Origin: Selaginella moellendorffii
Lineage: Eukaryota > Streptophyta > Lycopodiopsida > Selaginellales > Selaginellaceae
Reading direction: 5' to 3'
Length of the DNA stretch: 64,000 nt
Assembly (NCBI RefSeq): GCF_000143415.4
Contig: NW_003314282.1
Location: 647,221 to 711,220 of the forward strand
In this document: positions 12,325 through 23,869 of the stretch, one piece after another
Layout of the letters: every line of letters begins with the position of its first letter
Position numbering within the stretch: the first letter of the stretch is position 1
Made by a program: the position numbers and the translations under genes
Notes under the pieces: generated by a model
Seen by the model: the letters and a program-made list of their open reading frames with translations, nothing else
The model's database searches: none
What the model was told of the DNA's origin: nothing

Positions 12325-12687
12325 CGATCCATGAAGGTATGTGAGATCTCACTTTCACCACTTTTAAGTTTTCTATGGTGTGTACTAACAAGGACAAACG
12401 CAGCTTCAGTGTGCAAGCGTGTATCTCTTCACTGGCATCCAATTTGGTTGTTTTTCCTGTCATGCCAACCTTACCGCCCAACAAACAAACAAGCGCTAAA
12501 CAATGGAAAAAGGTGACAGAAGGTGGCGAAAGTGGATGGAACGATCGATCATGGCGCTTATAATTCTTAACTCCATGATACAACGACATCGTTCTTTCCT
12601 AACCATATCAAAATATTTTTTTTGCAAAAAAAAGTCATTTACAAAGAAAAGAAAATCTATGCCACCGGTCCACCACCTTTTGATATA
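12325..12687. other. Convergent intergenic spacer
   Basis: This 363-base spacer separates the 3' ends of BIO3-BIO1 (plus) and the LRR gene (minus). It holds A-rich and T-rich tracts suitable for two 3' UTRs. I see no gene. Confidence 0.6.
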
Positions 12688-14124
12688 CTAATGCGAATGG
12701 ACGAAGAAGGTGGCGAAGGTGGCAGCGATGATCACACCAAAAGTGGATGATCCGCGAGCGATGATCGAAGAGGATGGCGACGGCGCATAGTTTCCTACTT
12801 GGAATGCCACTGGCAGCGTGGATTTGTCGCAAGGATCCAGCATTCCTTGCGAGGAAAGCGAGGAAGAAGAGCTCTGCTGGATCATGGAGAGGATTTGGGG
12901 AGGATAGCACAGTCCAGTGTTGTTGCCCAGCTTGAGCTTGCTGCCGAATCGCGTGATGGAATCGATCGAGAATGGCACCGGCCCAGCGAGCGAATTCTCG
13001 CTGAGATTGATCTCCGCGAGCTGGTCCAGGCGCGCGAGCTCGCGCGGGATGGCGCCCGTGAGCTCATTCCTGGCCAGCCCTAGAAACCGCAAGCTCGGGA
13101 GCGCGCCTAGATTGCTGGGAATCGCGCCGCGGAGCTGGGAATCCGAGATGTCCAGGCTGATCAAGCTCGCCCCCAGTCGCTCCCACCCGATCGATGGAAT
13201 CGCCCCCTGGATTGGATTGCTGTGGAGGTAGAGCTCCCGCAATGTCGCCAGCCCTAGCAGTGGCTCGAGGAAATTCCCCTCTCTTCCTCCTCGCAAGAGA
13301 TTGTGGCTCAAATCCAGGAGCTCCAGCCCCGGCGGCAGCGATTCCAGCGATCCCAGCGTCGCATTGATGCGATTGTTGCTGAGGTCGAGCTTGCGGAGGC
13401 GATCGAGGCCGGCGAGCGAGAGATTGGCGATGGAATCGAGGGCGTTGTGGCTGAGGTCGAGGATGACGAGACTGGAGAGAAATTTTAGGGTTCTTGGCAG
13501 CGCGCCCAGGATCCCCGGATTCTGGCTGATGACGAGCTGCTGGAGCGACGTGAGATCGCCCAGCTCGGCTGGAATCTCTCCTGCGAGGCCGTTGCCGACC
13601 AGGATCAAGCGCTCGAGGTTGCGCAGATTGGCGAGCTCGGCAGGGATTGGTCCCTGGAGCGCGGGATTGTTTTGGAAGGTGAGAGTGGAGAGAGTGGCGA
13701 TGGCGGCGATGGAGGCGGGGATCATAGCGGGGGATTTCGTGAAGCAGCCGTAGAATGCGAGGGATTTGAGGTGGGAGAGCTTGGCGATGGAGGGATGGAT
13801 TGTCGCGTTGGCGCTGCAAGAGGGCGTGTTGCTCTGGATCTTCCCCACGCTCAAGCCCACCAGATGGATCGAATTGGGGAAGCTAGAATTCGCGTCGTCG
13901 ACGACGTCACAGATCATCCCCTGGAGCGTGTTCTCACCGCAAGGATCCGGGAGCAAGCTCCTCCAATCCCACTCGGAGTTTAGAGACTCCATCACCTGGA
14001 AGAAGGCTTCCTTCTCCGCGGGATCCATGCTCTGTTCGTCCTGCTGCCCGGAGATGGCGACGATGATCCACATCCACACCAGGAAAGAAATCGCGGCCGC
14101 GCATGAGATTGGCGACGCCGGCAT
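12688..14124 (-). CDS. LRR receptor-like protein, probably GPI-anchored (PII-2-like)
   Basis: Intronless gene for a 478-residue extracellular leucine-rich repeat protein. I prefer ATG 14124, which starts directly on a signal peptide (MPASPISCAAAISFLVWMW); an in-frame ATG at 14160 adds 12 polar residues. After the signal comes an N-terminal cap with MDPAEKEAFF and LLPDPCG, then about ten LRRs of the plant extracellular type (LxxLxLxxNxLxGxIP) over roughly residues 100-385. A Ser-rich linker and a short hydrophobic C-terminus (GVIIAATFATFFVHSH) follow, with no kinase and no basic stop-transfer tail, which suggests a GPI anchor. The cap and LRR order resemble plant PIRIFORMOSPORA INDICA-INSENSITIVE 2-like proteins. 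The ligand is unknown. The gene is convergent with BIO3-BIO1. Confidence 0.88.
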   Translation of the reverse strand: MPASPISCAAAISFLVWMWIIVAISGQQDEQSMDPAEKEAFFQVMESLNSEWDWRSLLPDPCGENTLQGMICDVVDDANSSFPNSIHLVGLSVGKIQSNTPSCSANATIHPSIAKLSHLKSLAFYGCFTKSPAMIPASIAAIATLSTLTFQNNPALQGPIPAELANLRNLERLILVGNGLAGEIPAELGDLTSLQQLVISQNPGILGALPRTLKFLSSLVILDLSHNALDSIANLSLAGLDRLRKLDLSNNRINATLGSLESLPPGLELLDLSHNLLRGGREGNFLEPLLGLATLRELYLHSNPIQGAIPSIGWERLGASLISLDISDSQLRGAIPSNLGALPSLRFLGLARNELTGAIPRELARLDQLAEINLSENSLAGPVPFSIDSITRFGSKLKLGNNTGLCYPPQILSMIQQSSSSSLSSQGMLDPCDKSTLPVAFQVGNYAPSPSSSIIARGSSTFGVIIAATFATFFVHSH

Positions 14125-15362
14125 CGTGACTTCCAGCGCTCCCAGATCATCCAAGTTCAAGAGTAGTGGAGGAAGAGGAAGAGGAAGATCATCAAGAAGA
14201 CGCGAAGAACTCTCCTAGAAATCCCACGCTATGTGGAGAGAGGGGGAGCTACTAGACAATGGGAAGAGAAAAGAGTGGTTATGGAGTATAAGAAGTTGGA
14301 TGCTTTTGGCTGGCGCGATCGATCGCTAGCTAAGAGGAGACGAGCAAAGTGGAAAAGAATGTCAAATCAAATGGATTGTTTACTCGAGAATCTTCACTGT
14401 AGCCCCCACTCGCGATCGAAGGCGCATTGTTTTCTCGAGTGGATGGACAAATTCCGGAGGAGAAATTCTTTTGCTCGCGACTTCCTCCCCAATGATCACT
14501 GCGCTTCAACCACCAAGCGCATATGGGTGGGGGCGTGCGCGCGATTAAACAATGCCCGGCTGCCCAGCGATCGATCGGTGGAGCTATACGCGCCCAGCGC
14601 TCGATCAATCGATCATGACGAAAAGAAAGGAAAGAGATTGTTAAAAAAAAAGAGGGAAGAACTGCGCGAAAGCAGGGGAGGGGAGGGGGGAGTCGAATCA
14701 CAGCTGGAGCGAATTTCTCTTAAAGAAAGGAAGAAATCGCGCTTGAATTGGATCGATCCGTGCGGCAGTGAATGGATCGAGGCGCATTAACGAAGCCAGT
14801 AAAAGCCCAAAGCAGGGGAGATTGGTGGTATCCATCCCAGGAGAGAAATGTTACAAGCGATGGATGGATCGATCGATGCGATCGATTCGATCGATTAGAA
14901 GGGATCGAGGTGGACGAATCGTTCGAAAGATTTGGGGCTTTGTTGCAGCGCTTGGCCTCCAATGCCAACGCGCCAGGCGATGGTCGTCGTCGTTGATTTT
15001 TCAGGGATCTATGAGCAGCTCCAGAAAATCCTGGAGACGACAACAATGCGGCAGCGCGCGGCGTGATCAATCAGGATCATCGAGCGTGAAATTTCTTTTA
15101 TTTTCTCCTTTAAGAGCGTGAAAGAGAGATTCGTTTTCGTTTCGTCCGCATCCAAATGGAGAGAGGTCGCTGTAAAAAGATGTAAGTAAAAATTCGTGGG
15201 GCATTCAAGGCAGCCGCGCCAGGGCGGCGGTTTCCTTTCTCCATGCTTGAGAACGATATAAGCCGCCAGAGAATATTCCATTCATGTAAAAACAAGTCAG
15301 TAACGGTAAATTAATATTTACCTAGGGTTTTAATATTGCCCTTTTAGGGTTCTTGCGAAGCT
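14125..15362. other. Intergenic region between divergent LRR and THG1 genes
   Basis: About 1.2 kb between two divergent starts. It holds a GA-rich leader just upstream of the LRR gene and repeated GATCGATCGAT-type tracts at 14560-14900. The longest open frame (14233-14790) is basic, low in complexity and resembles nothing I know. I see no supported gene. Confidence 0.5.
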
Positions 15363-17487
15363 ATGGCGCAGAGCAAGTATGAATATGTCAAGGGATTTGA
15401 GAGCGACGATGCGCTGCCTTCGGGAAACTGGATCGTCGTCCGGATCCAAGGCCGGGATTTCAAGGAGTAAGCGATGCGCGATCGATCTTTGTAAGTGATT
15501 GGGCAAATATTTGCAGGCTTCTCAAGGGTCATGGCGTCGAGAGGGATGATTCGCGAGCTCTAGCGCTCGTGGAGGATTGTTTGAAGACACTGGTGTGGAA
15601 TTTCTTCGACATTGTTTGTGCGTATGGAGTCATCTATGAATCGAGGTGAAGGTTTTCTTTCTTTTTTTTCTTTGCCTTCAAATCCAATGCGATTCTTCTT
15701 TTTGTTCCAGCTTTGTATTCCACGAGAGTACCTCCTTCTTCAGACGACGAGAAAGGTTTCTTAGTTTTTTACGTACTTTCGCTAAGAGCTTAGCTCATCA
15801 GTGGTTTTTCCAGCAAGCTCGTATCGGTGCTTGTATCATCCTTTACATCGCTATACGTGAGGAGCTGGCCCTCGTTTTTCCCAGAGACAAATCTCTTGAG
15901 TACGCCTGTGTTCTCTGGAGCTGCGTATTGCTATCCGAAGAATTCACTGGTGAGATCCTACTTATCTTCGCTGCAGGAAAACTGTATGTCCTGATTCTGT
16001 ATTTATTTCATCGATAACGATGTCGTGAAACAGGGATATCTGGTCTTCAGGCTAGTAACGATCAAATGGGAGCTTTCGTCTTCAAACGAAAGGTTCGTAG
16101 CTGTTATGGTTTCTAGTTTTCATTGGACTGAGAATAGATTTCAGGTTGGAGAACAGGTTGATGTCTGTAGTATGCGTGGCGAAATTACGTCCGATGCGTT
16201 CTGGATGGAGCATTCTTTCATTCTAGAGAAGAAAAAAGTAAGTCTTTTTTTTGCTTAGAACACTGTTTCTTTAATTTCTAGAGTTTCTACTGCTGAACAG
16301 AGTAAAAGAAGCATTATCAAAGCCAGGCAAGCATGCTGCAGCAATTTTTACGTGGCCTTTTTTCTTACTTAGTAAGCTATAGGCAAAGAGGTGTTGAGCA
16401 GAGTCCGACCATGGTTGAAAGAGATCCTGTAAGCTTCTCTTTGCACTTTTCCACTAGTTACTAACTTCCCATTACAGATGAAAGTTGACCTCGGGGTTAC
16501 GACAGGGCAGTTTTTGCAAGCCAACTGGATCGTTGTTCGAATTGATGGTCGCGGTTTTAAAAAGTATGCATTTGAATCTTTCGTTTCTTGTTGAAGCTGT
16601 TGTCTAACTGACTGCTTTTCCCAGATTTGCTGATCTTCATGGGTTTCAGAAGCCAAACGACGAACGAGCTTTGCAGCTAATGGACGAGTGTGCAAAAGCA
16701 ATTCTAGAAGAAAACACAGACATCGTTTGCGCCTATGGCATCAGCGACGAGTACAGTTTCTTGATTCGAAGGGGTGCACATCAACAAGCAAGGTAAGTGA
16801 CCGTGGCCATAGGCAGTGCTTACCCCTTTTTTTCTTTTTTTTGCAGCAACGAGCTCATTTCCGCGACTGTTTCGCTATTCACATCAAAGTATGTAATGCT
16901 GTGGCCCAAGTTTTTTCACGACAGGGAGCTTGAATGTGCTCCGGCCTTTGATGCAAGAGCAGTGTGTTACCCCACAGAAACAACAGTTAGAGATTACTTG
17001 GCTTGGCGCCAAGTGGACTGTAAGTTCACATTTTCTTTCTCTTCTATCCAGCATGCTTGCTTAGTTTCTGGTTTGTATTGCTTGCAGGTCATATTAACAA
17101 CGTGAACAATACGTGCTTTTGGAAGTTGCGAGAGCAGGGTTTGAATCCGAGCAATGCGCACAAGACACTCATGGTATAGACTTCAAATTTTGATGTTTCT
17201 CGTGTAAAGGCCTTGTTTCAGGGAACAAGGTCGAGCGAGAAGAAAGAACTTCTAAGTAACGACTTTCGGATAGATTACAATGCGTTGCCGGCAAAGTATC
17301 GCAAGGGATCCCTTCTTGTACGAAAGGTAGAAAAATGTCTTCGTTTTTTTACAAAGCTGTTCATAAGTACTTATGTATATATTTCCAGCCTGACCAAACC
17401 ATCTTCCACTACCATGACTTCGACGTTATTGGCGATGATTTCTGGAAGGAGCACTCTTACATTCTCCAAAAGGCAAGATTCTCATAA
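15363..17487 (+). CDS. THG1: tRNA(His) guanylyltransferase, tandem-domain plant form with degenerate N-terminal domain
   Basis: THG1 adds the extra G at position -1 of tRNA-His. Plant versions carry two tandem THG1 domains, and so does this one. Fourteen exons: 15363-15466, 15517-15645, 15711-15755, 15814-15983, 16034-16092, 16145-16237, 16301-16326, 16383-16428, 16478-16563, 16625-16792, 16847-17019, 17088-17173, 17222-17326, 17389-17487; 462 residues. Domain 2 (about 225-462) keeps VVRIDGR (D247), SDEYSF (D294, E295), [14 protein letters not shown] and the downstream KGSLL region. Domain 1 (about 1-210) has lost the metal-binding aspartates: RIDG reads RIQG (Q29) and SDEYSF reads IYESSF (Y75). 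It also lacks most of the stretch between the AWRQ region and the KGSxxFK region. The intron after 16326 uses a GC donor (AG/GCAAGC). The C-terminus is read as QKARFS. Confidence 0.88.
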
Positions 17488-17635
17488 TATCATACGTTTA
17501 GATTATATTGATATTCTGCAGTGGGTTGCAATGATCTCTGCGCATGCTTGAGAATTAATACGAGAGCTACGAATGGATTGCAGCAGCACTGCTAAAGAGG
17601 ACGTGGTGCTTCGTACAAAAGGCATTTGAGCAGTG

Positions 17636-18562
17636 TCCAAAAGGTATTCAAGCTTCATGTAGCATTCTTTTGGTTTTCTAACGGAAAAGCCTTCCTTTTT
17701 CCAATGCGTCCTCGTGGAGCAAGTTCGATGAAGCCCGAAGGGCGTTCAAAAGAATGCCACAGTTCAGCATGGAGGCTTCCATTTCAATGTCCATCGCCTG
17801 CGTCAACAAAGGGAAGCTCCAGTCCGCCCAGCAAGTCTTCGAAAGTGCCACCACATCCTGGACTCGCAGCATTTGCACGGAGCGGGCATCTCCCGAGGCC
17901 AAGCTTAGATATGGGAGAGCAAGGGCCTGTGATGAAAGTAAGCCTCAACCAAGCGCTTTGTACGGGGCTGCCACGGCCGAGTGCTACGTGAAGAAAGTCG
18001 ATTGATCCAAGCCATTGGAGTGGAAGCCGGGGACTTCGACTCCGGCAGGAGATGCTTCGATGGTTTTCGCTCTCAGGATCTGGTGTGGAGCTCTGGAACA
18101 GCTTGGACATTCTCATGGCTTTACGAACGACGTAGCAAACGACGAGACGGGCCGGAATCCATCCATGTCCATGAGCTCGAACTGCCTCAACGCTTGAGCC
18201 AGTGTACGCGGAGATCATCGACTGCTCGACCAGAATCCTCGACTCCCCGACGCTCTTGAGCGCTCGGGTATGGCGTCAAACACCACCTTTTCAAACTCCA
18301 GCTTGCCGACGGCAGGAAAGTTGAAGTAAGGCTCTTCTAGGCCTCTCATCCCCGCGTTTTGGGGTGGCGACCATGCACCGAGCCCGAGAGACCGATCCAG
18401 TCGACATTGCTTTTGCACTCGATCTTGGGACCGAGTTACGAGCTGGATCTGCACGAAAGCCACTAATATCGAAGAAAGAACAGCAAAAACTGAAAGGAGG
18501 CCGTTCTTACTTTTGGTGGACGATAAAACTTTACAAGCTCTCACAAAAGCTGGAAGATCTTT
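17636..18562 (+). pseudogene. Rearranged PPR pseudogene, copy of the gene at 37.2-38.4 kb
   Basis: A broken duplicate of the PPR gene near 37,130-38,510. Matching starts at the phrase around AAGCTTCAT and TTTTGGTTTTCT. It continues through the first PPR repeats (FDEARRAFKRMPQFSMEA in the parent), with internal deletions and frame breaks. The stretch of about 18,095-18,312 matches the parent in reverse complement (parent about 37,914-38,270), so there is an internal inversion. Direct orientation then resumes at GCCCGAGAGACC. The copy ends with the same tail as the parent (GAAAGGAGGCCGTTCTTACT), which lies past the parent's stop codon. No open frame of useful length remains. Confidence 0.85.
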
Positions 18563-19184
18563 GACGCATCGTCACTTCTTGTCTACTGAGCCTGATGATA
18601 TTGTTGAAAGCATCCTACACAAAATACACCTATAACTGGGGAATTCTTGGATGATTATTATGGTGACGAAATATTTATAGAGTGGCTGAAAATCTCATAA
18701 AAAAATATAATAACATATATTTCGGGAACAAACTCAAAGACCAAAAATTAGGGTGGGCTTAAAGATACCTTTAGTTTAAGAAAGTTTATATGCATTCTTC
18801 GTTTTTTACGGTGTTTACGTTTTGTGGCAAAATAGTTATTACCTCATAATAGAGTTATATTCTGCAGAGCTACATGCTTGGACTGACTATCGAAGCACCG
18901 CTAAAGAAGCATCATTGCCTGCTGCAAATGCCCATTCCAGGCAAGCGCTACGAGCATGCCATTCCCTGAAACAACGCTCAGGTGCTGAATTCTGGCGAAG
19001 CACTGCCATGCATGTTGAATGCTGCCACTCTGTCCATACATCTTTGTTGGATTGTGGAACTATGGACACTAGAGAGATGTATATTCTACATTCAATTCAT
19101 AAGAAGCACGCCATACTTCATAGAATATAACAAACCAGCTCCTCTTTATTTACGTATATGAGTCCATGTCAGAGGAGCATAAGC
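18563..19184. other. Intergenic, no gene seen
   Basis: AT-rich sequence between the PPR pseudogene and the 3' end of the LamG gene. Short open frames at 18,822-19,130 have no recognisable motif. Confidence 0.5.
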
Positions 19185-19916
19185 TTACATGATTCCATAG
19201 CTAGACATTGGGTTGAAGCCCACAGGCACAACAGCAGCACTGAAGATCTGAACCTCCTTGAGTTCACCATGAAAGTAGCGTTTGTTGTCACGGGGGTCGT
19301 AACCAATGAAGACAGGTAGGCTGGAATTGAGGTTGACTATCTTGGAGCCGTTCTGTGACTTATCAAGTTTAGAATCAACGTAGATAGACCCAACAGTGCC
19401 ATTTCGGACTGCAGCAACATGGTGCCAAGTTCCATCAGTGACTGGCACTGTTCCCTTAATGTTGAACTGGTACTCACGATTGTACACCGTAAACCATAGA
19501 TTGCCATTGAGGATCCATAGCCACCACTCACCATAGAAATGATCAGAGCGTTGCTGGATGACGCACAGTTCCTGCTTGATGCGGGGTGGGACCTTCACCC
19601 AAGCATGAACAGCAAAATCAGTCTGCCCAGAGAGAGAGGGCGTGGTGCCCATGGAAATGTATGTTGCACCATCAAACACAATACCATCAGTTGTGTGAGC
19701 AAGTTGGGACCCGGCCTGCTCAACAAGCCCAGTTGCCTTGTTCCCAGACGAGTCTGCGACCAGGTAGCCTATCTTCTCATCCAGCTTCCACCATGCAAAC
19801 AGTGACTTAGAGATGCCCACATTCTCATCTGATGTCGAAGAAATGGAATTCGAAGCATCCACCACAGTGGCCAGAAGAACAGCAAGAGCAAAGTAGAAAG
19901 AGAGACGGGAAGCCAT
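19185..19916 (-). CDS. Secreted LamG-like (concanavalin A fold) protein
   Basis: Intronless gene for a 243-residue secreted protein. ATG 19916 starts a clear signal peptide (MASRLSFYFALAVLLATVVDA); an in-frame ATG at 20015 would place 33 residues before it. The rest reads as one laminin-G-like jelly-roll domain: WWKLDEK and DSSGN near the start, GATYISMG, FAVHAWVKVPP, WHHVAAVRNGTVGSIYVDSKL, then PVFIGYDPRDNKRYFHGELKEVQIFSAAV. These are the standard landmarks of LamG_3/pentraxin-like folds, which usually bind glycans. Several Asn-X-Ser/Thr sites fit secretion. A TATATAA box lies only about 32-40 bases upstream of the ATG, implying a very short leader. The biological role is not known. Confidence 0.8.
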   Translation of the reverse strand: MASRLSFYFALAVLLATVVDASNSISSTSDENVGISKSLFAWWKLDEKIGYLVADSSGNKATGLVEQAGSQLAHTTDGIVFDGATYISMGTTPSLSGQTDFAVHAWVKVPPRIKQELCVIQQRSDHFYGEWWLWILNGNLWFTVYNREYQFNIKGTVPVTDGTWHHVAAVRNGTVGSIYVDSKLDKSQNGSKIVNLNSSLPVFIGYDPRDNKRYFHGELKEVQIFSAAVVPVGFNPMSSYGIM

Positions 19917-19946
19917 TGTGTTATGATTTTCACTTGCTGCTGCATT

Positions 19947-19956
19947 CTTATATATC
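19947..19956 (-). promoter_or_regulatory. TATA box of the LamG gene
   Basis: The minus strand reads ggatatataag, about 32-40 bases upstream of ATG 19916. If used, transcription would begin within a few bases of the start codon. Confidence 0.5.
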
Positions 19957-20719
19957 CTTCTTGTGGCCACGTACTTACGGAGAACTCCAGAATGCCTTAA
20001 TGCATTAATTAACAAGGAAAATCTGAAAACTTAGAACAAACAACAGTTCGTACATAGACCCTTGTGGAGCGTGTGGGAAGGTGTAACAACTTATGGTACA
20101 TAATATTGAATGTCTTGTGACTTTAGGACACGAGACATGAATATCTGGCCAGACCTTTAGAAATATTCCACGTGACAATTGTGTCTTATGGATGGCCATA
20201 TATATATATGGATATGTATATGCTTGCTGACAACTATGGTAGAAATAGAACCTAAGACTATGGCATAAATATCATCCATCTATGGAATTTTGAAGAGCTA
20301 ACTACAACCTCATATGCAACTAACAAACTCTTAAATCAATCTCAAAACCATAACTTTAAACTGAAGCAAGGGAATTTAAGAGTTATTGCAATCCATAAAA
20401 TACTATAATAACAAATAATACATCCCATTTCTAATTTTCTTGCTAGCTAAAAACTCCATGAACTTATGAGTCTCAAAGGTTGACAAAAGGGAAGATATAG
20501 AGACAAGTTTTACTGATGGTCATAAGTTCGAGTTAATAATAGTCTTAAATTATTACTTATTTTGCATTGGCTGAAATAGTTTTATAATAAGATATCCCTT
20601 GTTATCTAGCCTTTTTGTTTGGACAAAGCTTTATATACAAGGAGGTCTATTATTATCCAAGATTTCTTTTGTATTATTTTTCCATTTCCATCTTGACAAC
20701 TATTAAAAAATTTCCATCT

Positions 20720-20945
20720 AATGCTTTTTTATCCACTGGGCACTTTCCTTTTATATTTGAACCTCTATGAATCATCTTTTGAGTCATTCCCTTTAGTTGT
20801 TTACAACTCCAATGCAATGAGGCTAAATAAATATAATAAAGGACAAGTATAACAAGTCCAAATAAAATTAATGCTTTAAAACTTATTTTCCTTTAAGAAG
20901 GGGATAATGAAGATGCAGAAGATAAACAAAGTGAGTGCAACCTAT
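20720..20945 (+). repeat. Fragment of a dispersed LTR-like repeat family
   Basis: It shares ordered phrases with the 63.3-63.6 kb region: ttatatttgaacc, ccctttagttgttta, aatgcaatga-g-taaa, aatccaaat-aa-ttaatgctttaaa, gaagggataa and aagtgagtg. I infer both are decayed copies of one LTR family. Confidence 0.55.
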
Positions 20946-22299
20946 CATATGTAGTGTTGGATAAAAACAAAAATCATAAGTCTGAGTTAATATAATTGTC
21001 ATTGAAAGTCTTTACCTTATTATTTCTAGTGAGGAGTTCATTCTCTTGAGAGTATTAAATTTTTCTTTAATTTTCCCATGTCAAATATTGTTAGGGAAAA
21101 TGCACTCAACTTGAAATTTTAGCAAAAGTTACTCAACCCTTGAAACAAAAGCATACTCAACACCAAAAACAATCTACTAATAAAACAAAAGTAAGATTTT
21201 TGGTTTCACGAATATGCTCCATATCTCTATATTACTTAACTCAACACCAAATTGAGAATAAGAATCATAAGTCATAAATTATTGATATATTATGAAAAAC
21301 AAATGTTGTAAATAGGGAAATATATTAGAAATTTGAAAAGATGGCATAGGCCAAGAAAATAACAAAAAGGTTGGGAAAGAGAAAAAGGCAAAGAGGAAGA
21401 ATCATGTGGCATATTTAAAGATTGACACTTATCTTGTGAAATCTTCAGTTTGTCCTCATATCCATCTTTAAAGCAATTAAATTCCTTATCAATGGTAGGA
21501 ATCCTACATTTCTATGTCTTTTGAAATTCTAATATGTGCTTCTTTATGTATTCACTGAGGCTTGACATGAAATTAAAATATAAATGATTTACTTGAGCTT
21601 ATACACATCATCTTATTATAAGCTTGATCATTAAATATCCTCCAAGAACTAAACTGCATTATCCATAACTCTGTAATTGATATCATGATCACAATCCATG
21701 TCAATGGGAAATAATAGGACATCAAGAATAGAAAACACTGTGTAATCATATCCTATAGATGTTAATATTGGCAATATATCATAGACAAACACAACATTAA
21801 TATGATCACACTTTACAGGACTTAAAGCTTGACCTAATATTGGAACAATCCTAAAGCATTCAACATCCTAATACTAAAACCAGCATACAAAATAGAGCTA
21901 AATAGAGTTTGGCACTATTTCATCATACCAGTGGCTTAATATGAGGATATAAAAACTCCACTAGATAACATGGTATGGAGTTTGGATTTAGACTATACCA
22001 TATATGAATTTTGAGCCAAAATTCAATTTTGTTGTACTATAAAACAAAGATTCAATACGCATTTAAATCCCTTACAAGCACTAGCTCTCTGTATTCAACT
22101 TTTGCATACAAAATAGTGTCAAACAGTGTTTGACACAATTTCAACATATTAATGGCTTAATGCAAGGAGATGGATACCTTATAGACTAGAGGAGCATGGA
22201 ACTTAGGCTTATACCCAAAGCAAACAATAAAAAGCAATACATCCCAACAAAAGTTAAATTAATGTCTCAAATGGTCAATTATACTTCTAACCTACTATA

Positions 22300-22790
22300 T
22301 ATTTAAAACCCCTTTAGCCCCCTTTCCCCCCTCTATATGAATGTATGCTGTAGGCTTTCACCCCAGTCCAAGGAGTTAAGGATGTACTTAAAGGATGAAT
22401 TAACATTCTTATAATACAAAAGGATGCTCATCAACACCACCACTAGGTTAAGGCCCCAAAGCATATCTATCTACTAAGTCCCACTAACTTTTGAGACTTC
22501 TTCACCACATGACTATACTTTTGGTTATTCAATAAGAGAACCATTGCATTTTAGGATTTTGGGATAACATTTTAAAACATCATAGCCTAACGTGAGCCTT
22601 TTAAATACTCTCCCCACCTTTTGCCACCAAAGTGTTCTAACTATATGGCTAAAGTAAAGTTTTAATGAGCCAAGTAAAATAGCTAAGTAAGCAGTGCCAC
22701 TTACACTTAGATTGAAAGCATTGACCATTTAATCTCCCAAAAAAGGTAGAATAGCCTTTTGAACATTTTACCAAATTATTTCACTTGTCC
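22300..22790 (-). repeat. Inverted repeat arm A
   Basis: The reverse complement of this stretch aligns with 23,870-24,260. It shares tcaatgct, taagtgtaagtggca, agccatatagtta, ggcaaaa-gtg-gga, gttttaaaatgttatcc, gaagaagtct and gtggga. The arms are diverged and about 1.1 kb apart. Confidence 0.6.
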
Positions 22791-23869
22791 ATTCATGTTT
22801 GCCTTAGTCTTGGACTCTCTAACATTTATATCATCACTCATCATATAACATAGCTATCCTTAGTCACATTGGCCTTCCTTAGCCACACAAGTTTTACCCA
22901 TGTAAGGACTTTAGGGTTTGAGAAACAATCATTTAGGCTTTCACCTCAAACCTGAGCTTGGTTTTAAACTTGGTTTCTTGGTATTAGTTTTGGTCTCAAC
23001 CTTAATCTTAGTTTCAATCTTGAACTCCATCTCAAGTTTAACCTTGACACATAACACTTGCCATATGTTACTCATTTTTTTATCTTTTATTTGAGACTCA
23101 CTTACCAATGATTTGTGCTTGTTCCTTAAGCACTTCTTTAGAAGTTCCACTTATGTTTTTAACTTTTTAAGTTGATGCAAATGTGTTACACTTGTTAAAC
23201 TTTTACCTTGGCCACTATCACATTCAACTCCACTTTGGGATTTAGGGATTTTTGTATTATATAGAATTATGCTGCTACAAAGGAGGAGTAAATTACTCTA
23301 CCATGAAACTGAATGAAAAGAAGAAAACAAAAATGACAAAATGGAAAACCTACAAAAAAAAAGAGATTTAGGCAATGGAAAAGTTAGATCTAAATCAAAA
23401 AATGCAAATCTAAGCACTCCTCAAAGATCAATGAGAGAACAAAATATAATCCAAAATTATTAAATTATTTAGTCTAATCTGAGTCCTACTATGCTAATAA
23501 TAACATTTAGCATTGTAGTTGTATATCTAAACTTCACAGAAGATAGTGATTAATTTATTAATTAAATATTTGTAAAACTTTTACTAGTTTTAAATTTAAA
23601 TTTTATTTATGAATTATAATTATACTAATTATTTCATTTAAATCTAATTAAGATACTAAAATAAAATAATTATTTATTGTAATTTTACATATAATTTTTA
23701 AAACTAAATATAATTATGAAATATTATATAATAAAGTTTAGGTAGTTATTATTTTTTAATTAAGAAAAATCACTTTATACATAGCCTAGAATTTCTTTAC
23801 ATACATTTAAACACCTTTCTTTACCTATCTAATATAGTAAATTTCTAAAAACTTCTTATTGAATCTGAA

